Source: Flavobacteriaceae bacterium
Lineage (GTDB): Bacteria > Bacteroidota > Bacteroidia > Flavobacteriales > Flavobacteriaceae
Length of the DNA stretch: 64,000 nt
Assembly: GCA_018623195.1 (NCBI GenBank)
Contig: JAAZVY010000002.1
Location: forward strand, 1-64,000
Direction of reading: 5' to 3'
This document shows positions 54,655-61,833 of this stretch, piece after piece. The notes below the pieces were generated by a model that did no database searches, was not told where the DNA came from, and worked only from the letters and a program-made list of their open reading frames with translations. Each line of letters opens with the position of its first letter. Within the stretch, counting starts at the first letter, position 1. Made by a program: the position numbers and the translations under genes.

Positions 54655-55632
54655 ATGGATACTTCAATTTCAACAGCTAAAGACGAAAACGTTTGGGGTG
54701 GTGGTGATCAACAACCACTAAGAGCGAGTTATGGTAAATTGATGATGTGGTTTTTCATCGTCTCTGATGCCTTAACCTTCTCTGGTTTTCTTGCCGCTTA
54801 CGGTTTTTCTAGATTTAAATTTATCGAGACCTGGCCTATTGCAGATGAGGTTTTTACCCACGTACCATTCTTTCATGGGAACTACCCAATGTATTATGTG
54901 GCCTTCATGACTTTCATTCTGATCATGTCTTCGGTAACTATGGTACTTGCTGTTGATGCTGGTCATCACATGGACCGAAAGAAAGTAACTCTTTATATGC
55001 TTCTTACCATTATTGGAGGAGCTATATTCGTTGGCTCTCAAGCTTGGGAGTGGGCTACTTTTATCAAGGGAGATTTTGGTGCCTTAGAAACTAAGGGAGG
55101 TCGTATTTTACAATTTGTAGATATTGAATCAGGAGAGCGCGTTGCGCTTAGAGATTTCGCCATTGAAAATCCAAACGAAACCGCTGTATACCACGAATCT
55201 TCAAAGGGTATTTGGTTTTTAGAAGGTGATAAGCCTTCAACTTACAGTCTAGAAGAAGTTAAAGCAGGATTCCTTGCTGATGAATCAGTGACGATAAGAA
55301 CTGAGCAAATCATCGAAGGAGAAAAGAATGTACTTTCTCGTGAAGATGCAGTTGCTAAGTTAACTGACGCTGCCATCGTTGTCGAAGGAGCGAATCTTAT
55401 TCGCAATGAATATGGAAGTCGATTATTTGCAGACTTCTTTTTCTTCATCACTGGGTTCCACGGTTTTCACGTTTTATCAGGTGTTGCGATTAACGTGATT
55501 ATTTTCTTCAACGTTCTAATGGGAACTTATGACAGAAGAGGTCACTACGAAATGGTTGAGAAAGTTGGGTTGTATTGGCACTTTGTAGACCTTGTTTGGG
55601 TATTTGTATTCACATTCTTTTATCTGGTATAA
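54655..55632 (+). CDS. Cytochrome c oxidase subunit III with inserted extramembrane domain
   Basis: N-terminal COX3 helices, long hydrophilic insert, then FITGFHGFHVLSGV and GLYWHFVDLVWVFVFTFFYL. Confidence 0.92.
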   Translation: MDTSISTAKDENVWGGGDQQPLRASYGKLMMWFFIVSDALTFSGFLAAYGFSRFKFIETWPIADEVFTHVPFFHGNYPMYYVAFMTFILIMSSVTMVLAVDAGHHMDRKKVTLYMLLTIIGGAIFVGSQAWEWATFIKGDFGALETKGGRILQFVDIESGERVALRDFAIENPNETAVYHESSKGIWFLEGDKPSTYSLEEVKAGFLADESVTIRTEQIIEGEKNVLSREDAVAKLTDAAIVVEGANLIRNEYGSRLFADFFFFITGFHGFHVLSGVAINVIIFFNVLMGTYDRRGHYEMVEKVGLYWHFVDLVWVFVFTFFYLV

Positions 55633-55634
55633 TT

Positions 55635-56018
55635 ATGGCACACGAGCACAAACTATCAATTTTTAGAGGGTTAGTAACCTTCAAGAATAACCAGCAAAAG
55701 ATTTGGGGAGTTCTTTTATTTCTCTCTATCGTAACCGCTATAGAGGTTGGATTGGGTATTGTAAAGCCTGAGTTTTTAATGAATACTTCATTCCCTGGAA
55801 TGAAGCCACTTAACTGGATTTTCATTATTCTTACCTTAGTTAAAGCCTACTATATTGCCTGGGACTTTATGCACCTTCGCGATGAAAAGGCGTCGTTAAG
55901 AAGAGTAGTGGTATGGACACCGGTTTTCCTTATTTCTTACTTAGTTACTTTACTTCTTTTTGAAGCAACCTATGTCTATGAAATTTTCAATACAACTTTC
56001 ATGACTTGGAACTTCTAA
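55635..56018 (+). CDS. Cytochrome c oxidase subunit IV-like protein
   Basis: MAHEHKLSIFRG..., KAYYIAWDFMHLRDEKASLRRVV; ATG at 55635 just after the COX3 stop. Confidence 0.85.
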   Translation: MAHEHKLSIFRGLVTFKNNQQKIWGVLLFLSIVTAIEVGLGIVKPEFLMNTSFPGMKPLNWIFIILTLVKAYYIAWDFMHLRDEKASLRRVVVWTPVFLISYLVTLLLFEATYVYEIFNTTFMTWNF

Positions 56019-56041
56019 GAGTTCGATAAATAATATACTTG

Positions 56042-56075
56042 AGGCGATTACCGATTAGGTGATCGCCTTTTTTTT
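56042..56075 (+). terminator. Rho-independent terminator after the subunit IV-like gene
   Basis: aggcgattaccgattaggtgatcgcctttttttt. Confidence 0.82.
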
Positions 56076-56100
56076 ATTTTTGTACTTCAGTTTATCTGCT

Positions 56101-56742
56101 ATGAAAAAACCACTGGTACTAGGTATCTTATTTATTCTACCCTTGGTGATCTATCTTTTCTTCGCCTCAGGGGTGAACCGATTCGGACGTTTACCTGTGT
56201 TGACAGATAGCTTTGCATCAGAAACGGTTTTGTTGTCCTCTGAAAAGGAGGCAATGGATCTTTTTCAGAATAAGATCACTGTACTTTCTTTTCTAGGGGA
56301 AGAGGTGGAGCTAATGAAAGGCTATCTATTTAATTTCAATCAGAAAATTTACAAACGATTTTACGAGTTTAATGACTTTCAAACACTCCTAGTCGCTTAT
56401 CCCAGTCAGAAAGTTGCTGTCGAACAATTGTTGTTAGAGTTGGGCCAAATTACAGACACTAGTCGCTATAAGATTCTTTATCTTGATGAATCCGATTCGA
56501 TACGACTGTTTGATGCCTTAAAGAGCCAAGGAGAATTAAGCTCAGGTAGTTCTCCTCTGGTTTATATTATTGACAAGAATGGTTCGCTCAGAGGAAGAAC
56601 AGATGATGAGGATGAAGGAGTTCTATACGGTTATGATATCAGATCGGTAGCGGTCTTGAATAACAAGATGGAGGATGATGTAAAGGTCTTGCTCGCTGAA
56701 TACCGCCTAGCTTTAAAAAAGAATTATGCCGACCGCAAGTAA
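56101..56742 (+). CDS. Hypothetical membrane-anchored protein upstream of SCO1
   Basis: ATG 56101 (MKKPLVLGILFILPLVIYLFFASG) downstream of the terminator; operonic with SCO1 (overlap 17 nt). Confidence 0.75.
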   Translation: MKKPLVLGILFILPLVIYLFFASGVNRFGRLPVLTDSFASETVLLSSEKEAMDLFQNKITVLSFLGEEVELMKGYLFNFNQKIYKRFYEFNDFQTLLVAYPSQKVAVEQLLLELGQITDTSRYKILYLDESDSIRLFDALKSQGELSSGSSPLVYIIDKNGSLRGRTDDEDEGVLYGYDIRSVAVLNNKMEDDVKVLLAEYRLALKKNYADRK

Positions 56743-57490
56743 ATCGAACAAAAAGACCACCTATTTATGGGTGTCAATCATCGTTTTCATCTTTGGGATA
56801 GTTACTATCCCTAGCTTAGTATCTCGCATAAAAAATGGAACGATCACTGATAACAATCGATTGACTTTAACCCCTGAGGTATTGTATGGTTCTTCGGAAG
56901 AATCTCTTGCTTATTTAATGGGGCCTGATGGTGCCCGTCAAATTCCGGATTTTAGTTTTACAGATCAAAACGGGAATATCTTGTCTCCTGATGATCTAAA
57001 GGGAAAAGTCGTTGTTCTTGACTTTTTCTTCACGACCTGTCCAACTATTTGCCCAATCATGTCTCAGAACATAGCAGAGTTAGCAGATGAGTTTAAAGAT
57101 GACGAGGTTGCTTTTGTATCTATTAGTATTAATCCATTCTATGATACTCCTGAGCGCTTATTGAGTTATCAGAAGAAGTATTTGGCTGATTCCCATTCAT
57201 GGTTCTTGTTAACAGGAGAGCGCGAAGAAATCTATGCGCTCGCTGAACAAGGATTTTTCATGATTGCCCAAGAAGATGAGGCTGCTCCAGGTGGTTTTGA
57301 GCACTCAGGATTATTTGCTCTAATTGATTCAGAGGGATACTTTAGATCTTCTAAGGATGGTTTCGGGAATCCACTGATTTACTATCGCGGAACGATCACT
57401 CGTGAGATGGGGGTTGATTCAGATGGCGAAACTGAACAAATATCTCAGCTAGTGGCTGACATCCATAGTTTATTAAACGAAAAGAAGTAA
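56726..57490 (+). CDS. SCO1/SenC family copper chaperone
   Basis: VVVLDFFFTTCPTICPIMSQN CxxxC motif; DxxxP region. Confidence 0.92.
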   Translation: MPTASKSNKKTTYLWVSIIVFIFGIVTIPSLVSRIKNGTITDNNRLTLTPEVLYGSSEESLAYLMGPDGARQIPDFSFTDQNGNILSPDDLKGKVVVLDFFFTTCPTICPIMSQNIAELADEFKDDEVAFVSISINPFYDTPERLLSYQKKYLADSHSWFLLTGEREEIYALAEQGFFMIAQEDEAAPGGFEHSGLFALIDSEGYFRSSKDGFGNPLIYYRGTITREMGVDSDGETEQISQLVADIHSLLNEKK

Positions 57491-57491
57491 T

Positions 57492-58010
57492 ATGAAAGAG
57501 TCTGTAGCAAAGAAGTTAATTACGATTGTCTCTATCGCTGTTCCTGCGGTTGTTGCGATCTTGTTTGGGGTTCGACTACCCGATGTAGAACCTTTAAGTT
57601 TTTTACCACCCATTTATGCTTCAATTAACGGCTTAACTGCGCTTCTCCTCTTAGTAGCACTTTGGTCGATAAAAGCAAAAAAGATTACGCTTCACCAGAA
57701 TATCATGAAGACTTGTATAGCCCTTTCGCTTTCATTTCTTTTGATGTATGTGGCGTATCATATGACTTCAGATTCTACTCCGTTTGGGGGTGAAGGAGTA
57801 ATTAGAACAGTTTATTTTATCCTATTAGTGTCTCATATCCTGTTATCAATAATTATCATTCCCCTTGTATTGCACACTTACTTAAGAGCTTATTTGAAAG
57901 ATTTTCAAGGGCATAAAAAGCTCGCTAGGATTACCTTCCCAATCTGGCTCTATGTGGCAGTTACTGGTGTTGTAGTATACTTAATGATTTCACCCTATTA
58001 TGCCTACTAG
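57492..58010 (+). CDS. DUF420 family membrane protein
   Basis: LPPIYASINGLTALLLLVALWSIKAKKITLHQNIMKTCIALS...FLLMYVAYH. Confidence 0.85.
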   Translation: MKESVAKKLITIVSIAVPAVVAILFGVRLPDVEPLSFLPPIYASINGLTALLLLVALWSIKAKKITLHQNIMKTCIALSLSFLLMYVAYHMTSDSTPFGGEGVIRTVYFILLVSHILLSIIIIPLVLHTYLRAYLKDFQGHKKLARITFPIWLYVAVTGVVVYLMISPYYAY

Positions 58011-58230
58011 AGTAAAATCGCTATTCATTTTTGGATTTTTTCTATTCTTCTTTTCAGAGGTGAGTGCTCAATGTGCTATGTGTCGGGCAGTGCTCGAATC
58101 AGGTACTGACACTTCTGCTGCCGAAGGAATTAATAATGGTATTGTCTACCTTATGGCCATCCCTTACATCCTTGTTGGAGTAGTCTTTTATGCGGTTTAT
58201 AAAAAATTGAGACCCACAAAATACTCTTAA
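58000..58230 (+). CDS. Small CxxC membrane protein, cytochrome-oxidase associated
   Basis: Signal peptide followed by QCAMCRAVLES and one TM helix; overlaps DUF420 by 11 nt. Confidence 0.75.
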   Translation: MPTRVKSLFIFGFFLFFFSEVSAQCAMCRAVLESGTDTSAAEGINNGIVYLMAIPYILVGVVFYAVYKKLRPTKYS

Positions 58231-58251
58231 ACACTGCCCTTTTTTAATGAG

Positions 58252-58275
58252 CGCTGTGATTTATAAATCGCAGCG
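58252..58275. promoter_or_regulatory. 24-bp near-perfect palindrome, candidate operator
   Basis: CGCTGTGATTTATAAATCGCAGCG: 11 of 12 half-site positions are complementary; lies 63 nt upstream of the HTH gene, with no T-tract after it. Confidence 0.5.
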
Positions 58276-58337
58276 AATATAATTTCGTAAACAACTGTAT
58301 ACGAGATAGTTTGCTATTCGTTTTAAAATCATTTACG

Positions 58338-58607
58338 ATGAATAGTATTAAAAATCTACACCGATTAAAGAGATTACACCAACTCATTCGATCTGAATGC
58401 ACGGGTACTCCCTATGAACTTTCTAGACGTCTTCATATCAGCGAGCGTTTGGTTTATCTTTTGGTAGAACAGCTTAGAGACTTTGACGCACTCATTGAAT
58501 ACGATCGATCAAGACAGACCTATTATTACCGCGAATTGTTTGATTTAGAAGTGGATATTTCAGTTCGGGTTTACAATAAAGATCAGATGATTGAATTATA
58601 TCGTTGA
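58338..58607 (+). CDS. Small winged-HTH transcriptional regulator
   Basis: 89 aa; LHRLKRLHQLIRSECTGTPYELSRRLHISERLVYLLVEQLRDFDALIEYDRSRQTYYY fits an HTH_11/DeoR-like wHTH. Confidence 0.75.
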   Translation: MNSIKNLHRLKRLHQLIRSECTGTPYELSRRLHISERLVYLLVEQLRDFDALIEYDRSRQTYYYRELFDLEVDISVRVYNKDQMIELYR

Positions 58608-58643
58608 TCGATTTGACTGAAAGGTTATTGCATTGTCGGCTTC

Positions 58644-58651
58644 TAGTTTTG
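58644..58651 (+). promoter_or_regulatory. Candidate -7 element (TAGTTTTG) upstream of the small peptide ORF
   Basis: Matches TAnnTTTG; no clear -33 TTTG at 18-20 nt, so only half of the promoter is supported. Confidence 0.4.
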
Positions 58652-58662
58652 AAACAAATTCA

Positions 58663-58812
58663 ATGATTATGTACAACACTAAGTTTAAAAAAAGTAAGCA
58701 CATTAAACCGTTAGAACCTCGATTTGAAATGGGTTGGTTCAAAAGCGGTGAAATTAGTACGAGTATTCAATCAGATGGGGATTTCACCGTCACCGGTAAG
58801 ATTCGTTTTTAA
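58663..58812 (+). CDS. 49-aa small protein/candidate peptide (not in ORF track)
   Basis: ATG 58663 to TAA 58810-58812: MIMYNTKFKKSKHIKPLEPRFEMGWFKSGEISTSIQSDGDFTVTGKIRF. The next gene starts 2 nt after the stop. Confidence 0.6.
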   Translation: MIMYNTKFKKSKHIKPLEPRFEMGWFKSGEISTSIQSDGDFTVTGKIRF

Positions 58813-58813
58813 T

Positions 58814-59635
58814 ATGTTCGGCGCCTACCAAGCCCTCTTTCGAAGGGGGCTTATTTATATTTTATACTTAGCTAGTTTCTTTATGCTGTATGGTCAATAT
58901 TCAAATTCTATTGAGTTAGAAGAGGTCGAATTGTCGCCTGATAATCTTGTGTTCATGTTGAAATCAATACAAGAATTGCCTCAATCTGAAAGCGTTTCAA
59001 AATTTAGTCACGTGGACTATCGCGAAATATTATCTGCTGGTAGTCATTCGGTTATCACCACTGATAGAAAACTTATTTATCAATTAAATGTAGAACATCC
59101 CCTGAACTATTCGGATGCTTTTGAATCGAACTGGTGGTTAACCGATGAAAAGTGTTCTTACTCTGGAAGATACAAAGGACCGTTTCCTGATTTATCTTTT
59201 GCCGCACGCACTTTTCAATTGAGCTATTTCATAAAATTATTGGAGGATTACTTTGATCGTTTAATTGTATCTAGGGAACCTGATAAACTGGGCTTGAGTT
59301 ATCACTTTAGAGCTGATTCTAATATCTCTCAAATGAATATTTCAGGCTCTTTATTGTTTAATCATGAGAATCAATTATTAGAAATTCAGTTGTTTTTGCG
59401 ATTGAAGCCTGGAAATTCAAATCTGTCCATTGAGAGTTTGCATATAGTGAATACGTATCCTTTTAATGAGAAGTTAAGTCGTCAACAAGCGATGACTACC
59501 TATATTGATGCAAGTAATAAGAGAATTACTCAGTTCCAAGATTTTAGATTTTCTGAGGTCTTGGTCGAAGCTGACCAACTTCAATTGCCAGTGGATCATA
59601 AAAAGGCTCTAAAGCCCTCTTGTTATGAGCCCTGA
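58814..59635 (+). CDS. Secreted/periplasmic protein of unknown function
   Basis: ATG 58814 gives MFGAYQALFRRGLIYILYLASFFMLYGQYSN (signal peptide-like). The longer listed start (58724) is inside the 49-aa ORF. Confidence 0.7.
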   Translation: MFGAYQALFRRGLIYILYLASFFMLYGQYSNSIELEEVELSPDNLVFMLKSIQELPQSESVSKFSHVDYREILSAGSHSVITTDRKLIYQLNVEHPLNYSDAFESNWWLTDEKCSYSGRYKGPFPDLSFAARTFQLSYFIKLLEDYFDRLIVSREPDKLGLSYHFRADSNISQMNISGSLLFNHENQLLEIQLFLRLKPGNSNLSIESLHIVNTYPFNEKLSRQQAMTTYIDASNKRITQFQDFRFSEVLVEADQLQLPVDHKKALKPSCYEP

Positions 59636-60368
59636 ATTGGTATATGTACTTTCTCATGATAGTTCTAGTCCTTTCTATAAATCTTATGCTAGTTTGTTCA
59701 AAGGCTTTCTGTTGGATAGTATTGATAATCAAGTAATTGAAGATCTTGACATTATCGGTCATTTATTGTTTCAAATGATGATGCATATTGATCGCATCGA
59801 AGATGATCAAGCGAAAGGTATGGATATGGTTATTGCACTTCAAACAGAAGCTGCCAAGAGACTTTCGTATTATTTTCCCATTAACCATTCCTTTTGGATG
59901 CAATACGATCGAATTGCCAAAGAGTTTGCTCAACGCAAAAGACTTGATAGATTATGTCATCAGAGAAGTAGTTGGGTTAATTATGAGACTCTCGCATTAT
60001 CTCGATCAATTTATGCCGAACTAGGTTTAATAGCTCTCTTAGAATTAGGTCTACTTCAAAATCAACGATTTAATACGCTTATTAAGAGTCATAGACAATT
60101 TGTTATTGCCTTTCAGCTTTATGATGATTGTGCTGATTTCTATGAAGATCAGAGTAAGGAACAATTCAATTGGGCAATTCACAAGGCTTCTGCAAAGGGT
60201 ATTCCTCTTGATCAATTCTATCGATCTACGCTTTTTAGTGCACTAATTGATACTGTCGTTGGTCACTTGAATAATGCTGCTGAGTTGATTGAGGAATTGC
60301 CAAGAAGTGAGTATGGCTTGCTTATAAAGAAGATAAGAGACTCGGTGGATTCCCTTTACCAAGTATAA
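59625..60368 (+). CDS. Class I isoprenoid-synthase-like protein
   Basis: All-alpha-looking 247 aa with two Asp/Glu-rich motifs: MMMHIDRIEDDQ and QLYDDCADFYEDQSKEQFNWA; overlaps preceding gene by 11 nt. Confidence 0.6.
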   Translation: MSPELVYVLSHDSSSPFYKSYASLFKGFLLDSIDNQVIEDLDIIGHLLFQMMMHIDRIEDDQAKGMDMVIALQTEAAKRLSYYFPINHSFWMQYDRIAKEFAQRKRLDRLCHQRSSWVNYETLALSRSIYAELGLIALLELGLLQNQRFNTLIKSHRQFVIAFQLYDDCADFYEDQSKEQFNWAIHKASAKGIPLDQFYRSTLFSALIDTVVGHLNNAAELIEELPRSEYGLLIKKIRDSVDSLYQV

Positions 60369-61463
60369 ATGAATTCAAAATTATTTCATTGCCCTTTGCA
60401 CTTTGAGCTTATTTCAGGTCAAACCTATTTACTTAATGATAAGATTCAATTAGTGAGTTACGAGTTAAGTAAAGAGTTATTTGATCTGTTAACTTACTGT
60501 CGTCTCCCCAGAACCAAAGCAGAACTGATCGACGAATTATCAAAGAAATTGATCTCATCCGAGGAATGCCAAGAATTAATCTTAGAGTTAGATCTACTTA
60601 CAGGTAAAGAACAAAGGATTCGTTCTAAGGTACTTCGTCGAATAAACCATGCTGGTTTACGCGGGATAGATTTAAGGATTAATCGGTGTCAATTTTCTTG
60701 GCTCAATACCTTGAAATTATTTTCAATCGAGGTTATGGTAGGTCTCTGTCTACTTGCTATGCTATCTCTGATGGCTGTTGGAATAGTGTTGGGAAAAAGT
60801 GTCCTTGATACTCCACTGCCATTTTGGGGATTGTTATTAGTTCTGCTTAGTACTCCTATTCATGAATTAGGGCACGCTATGGCCTATAAAAGTCTGGGAG
60901 GAAGCGCTTTTAGTATAGGAGCGGGTTTCTATTTTTTTATTCCGGTTTTATTCGTTGATGTTTCATTAAGCAATTCACTTTCTAGAGCTAGCCGTTTGAA
61001 AATTAGTCTAGCAGGTGTCTATTTCGAATTGATTTGGATTTTGTTTTTACTTGGTTTTGGGTTGGCTTTTCAAATTGATTGGATGTATACAGCGATCCTT
61101 TTGATCGGTATTCAAGCCTTGTGGAATTTGAACCCATTTTTTCGATCAGATGGTTATTGGATTCTCTCTGACTTAACAAATACTCGATGGCTTTCACGAA
61201 GCAGTGCTGAAGAATTAAGGATGTTTATTAAGGCTAATAGACCTTTAAACGGGTTAGTTTTTTATGCGATTACAAGAAGTTTTTTTGTCGCTTATTGTTT
61301 TATTCATCTCATTTATCAATTCTTTTTTGCCGAAAAACGATTGGTTGAGGTCTTGATTGATTTTATTCGATCTCCTTCGATTGATCATTTTTCAGTGACA
61401 CTTATACTGCCTTTTCTGTTTGTAATATCCCTTTTTCGTTATGCTGCAAAGAGATTGCAATGA
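60369..61463 (+). CDS. M50 (site-2-protease-type) membrane metallopeptidase with PqqD-like N-terminus
   Basis: STPIHELGHAMAYKSLGG (HExxH), NPFFRSDGYWILSD (second metal-ligand motif), multiple TM; N-terminus GQTYLLNDKIQLVSYELSKELFDLLTYCRLPRTKAELIDEL. Confidence 0.85.
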   Translation: MNSKLFHCPLHFELISGQTYLLNDKIQLVSYELSKELFDLLTYCRLPRTKAELIDELSKKLISSEECQELILELDLLTGKEQRIRSKVLRRINHAGLRGIDLRINRCQFSWLNTLKLFSIEVMVGLCLLAMLSLMAVGIVLGKSVLDTPLPFWGLLLVLLSTPIHELGHAMAYKSLGGSAFSIGAGFYFFIPVLFVDVSLSNSLSRASRLKISLAGVYFELIWILFLLGFGLAFQIDWMYTAILLIGIQALWNLNPFFRSDGYWILSDLTNTRWLSRSSAEELRMFIKANRPLNGLVFYAITRSFFVAYCFIHLIYQFFFAEKRLVEVLIDFIRSPSIDHFSVTLILPFLFVISLFRYAAKRLQ

Positions 61464-61500
61464 GCTCGGATATCTTACCCTTCAATTCAAAAACATAACA

Positions 61501-61644
61501 ATGAAAAGAGCTTTATCAATACCTGAAATGAAAAAAGTGAGAGGTGGTTTCTTACCCTTTGTAGTCATCCTAGTTATCGATGCTACACTACTCGGTTTTA
61601 TGAGTGGATATATTTATGAATCTTTTACCAGTGATCACCAATGA
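61501..61644 (+). CDS. Double-glycine-leader peptide precursor (bacteriocin/pheromone-like)
   Basis: MKRALSIPEMKKVRGG|FLPFVVILVIDATLLGFMSGYIYESFTSDHQ: LSxxEMxxVxGG leader; upstream of a C39 peptidase. Confidence 0.8.
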   Translation: MKRALSIPEMKKVRGGFLPFVVILVIDATLLGFMSGYIYESFTSDHQ

Positions 61645-61754
61645 TTTTCTCTGCATTAACCAAAAAATCTCTTGAGGTGGGTCTTTTCGAGATTTTCGTT
61701 CAAAGCTTTAAAAGAGGACAAGATTTTTATCATAGAAACTGTAATCATGAATAA
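61641..61754 (+). CDS. 37-aa mini-ORF, ATGA-coupled to the GG peptide gene
   Basis: MIFSALTKKSLEVGLFEIFVQSFKRGQDFYHRNCNHE; start overlaps the preceding TGA. May be chance. Confidence 0.3.
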   Translation: MIFSALTKKSLEVGLFEIFVQSFKRGQDFYHRNCNHE

Positions 61755-61833
61755 AGAATGGCAATATGGGTTAGGTTTTGTAGCAATACTTGCCCTGTTT
61801 ATAATCATTGGAAGATGGGTAGCTACCCATTAA
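61747..61833 (+). CDS. 28-aa hydrophobic mini-protein
   Basis: MNKEWQYGLGFVAILALFIIIGRWVATH: single TM-like segment; overlaps the neighbouring ORFs at both ends. Confidence 0.45.
   Translation: MNKEWQYGLGFVAILALFIIIGRWVATH

Noticed and set aside
54015-55632. Two adjacent COX3-type ORFs as one frameshifted gene
   Set aside because: Each has its own complete N-terminus and C-terminal WHF...V motif with a 64-nt intergenic region containing TACCTTTG; they are separate paralogs.
58724-58813. N-terminal extension MKWVGSKAVKLVRVFNQM... of the 303-aa ORF
   Set aside because: Overlaps the 49-aa ORF in another frame; ATG 58814 gives a proper signal peptide.
61758-61814. N-terminal extension MAIWVRFCSNTCPVYNHWK of the C39 ORF, with its Cys residues
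   Set aside because: It is the out-of-frame reading of the 28-aa mini-ORF; ATG 61815 gives the normal C39 N-terminus.
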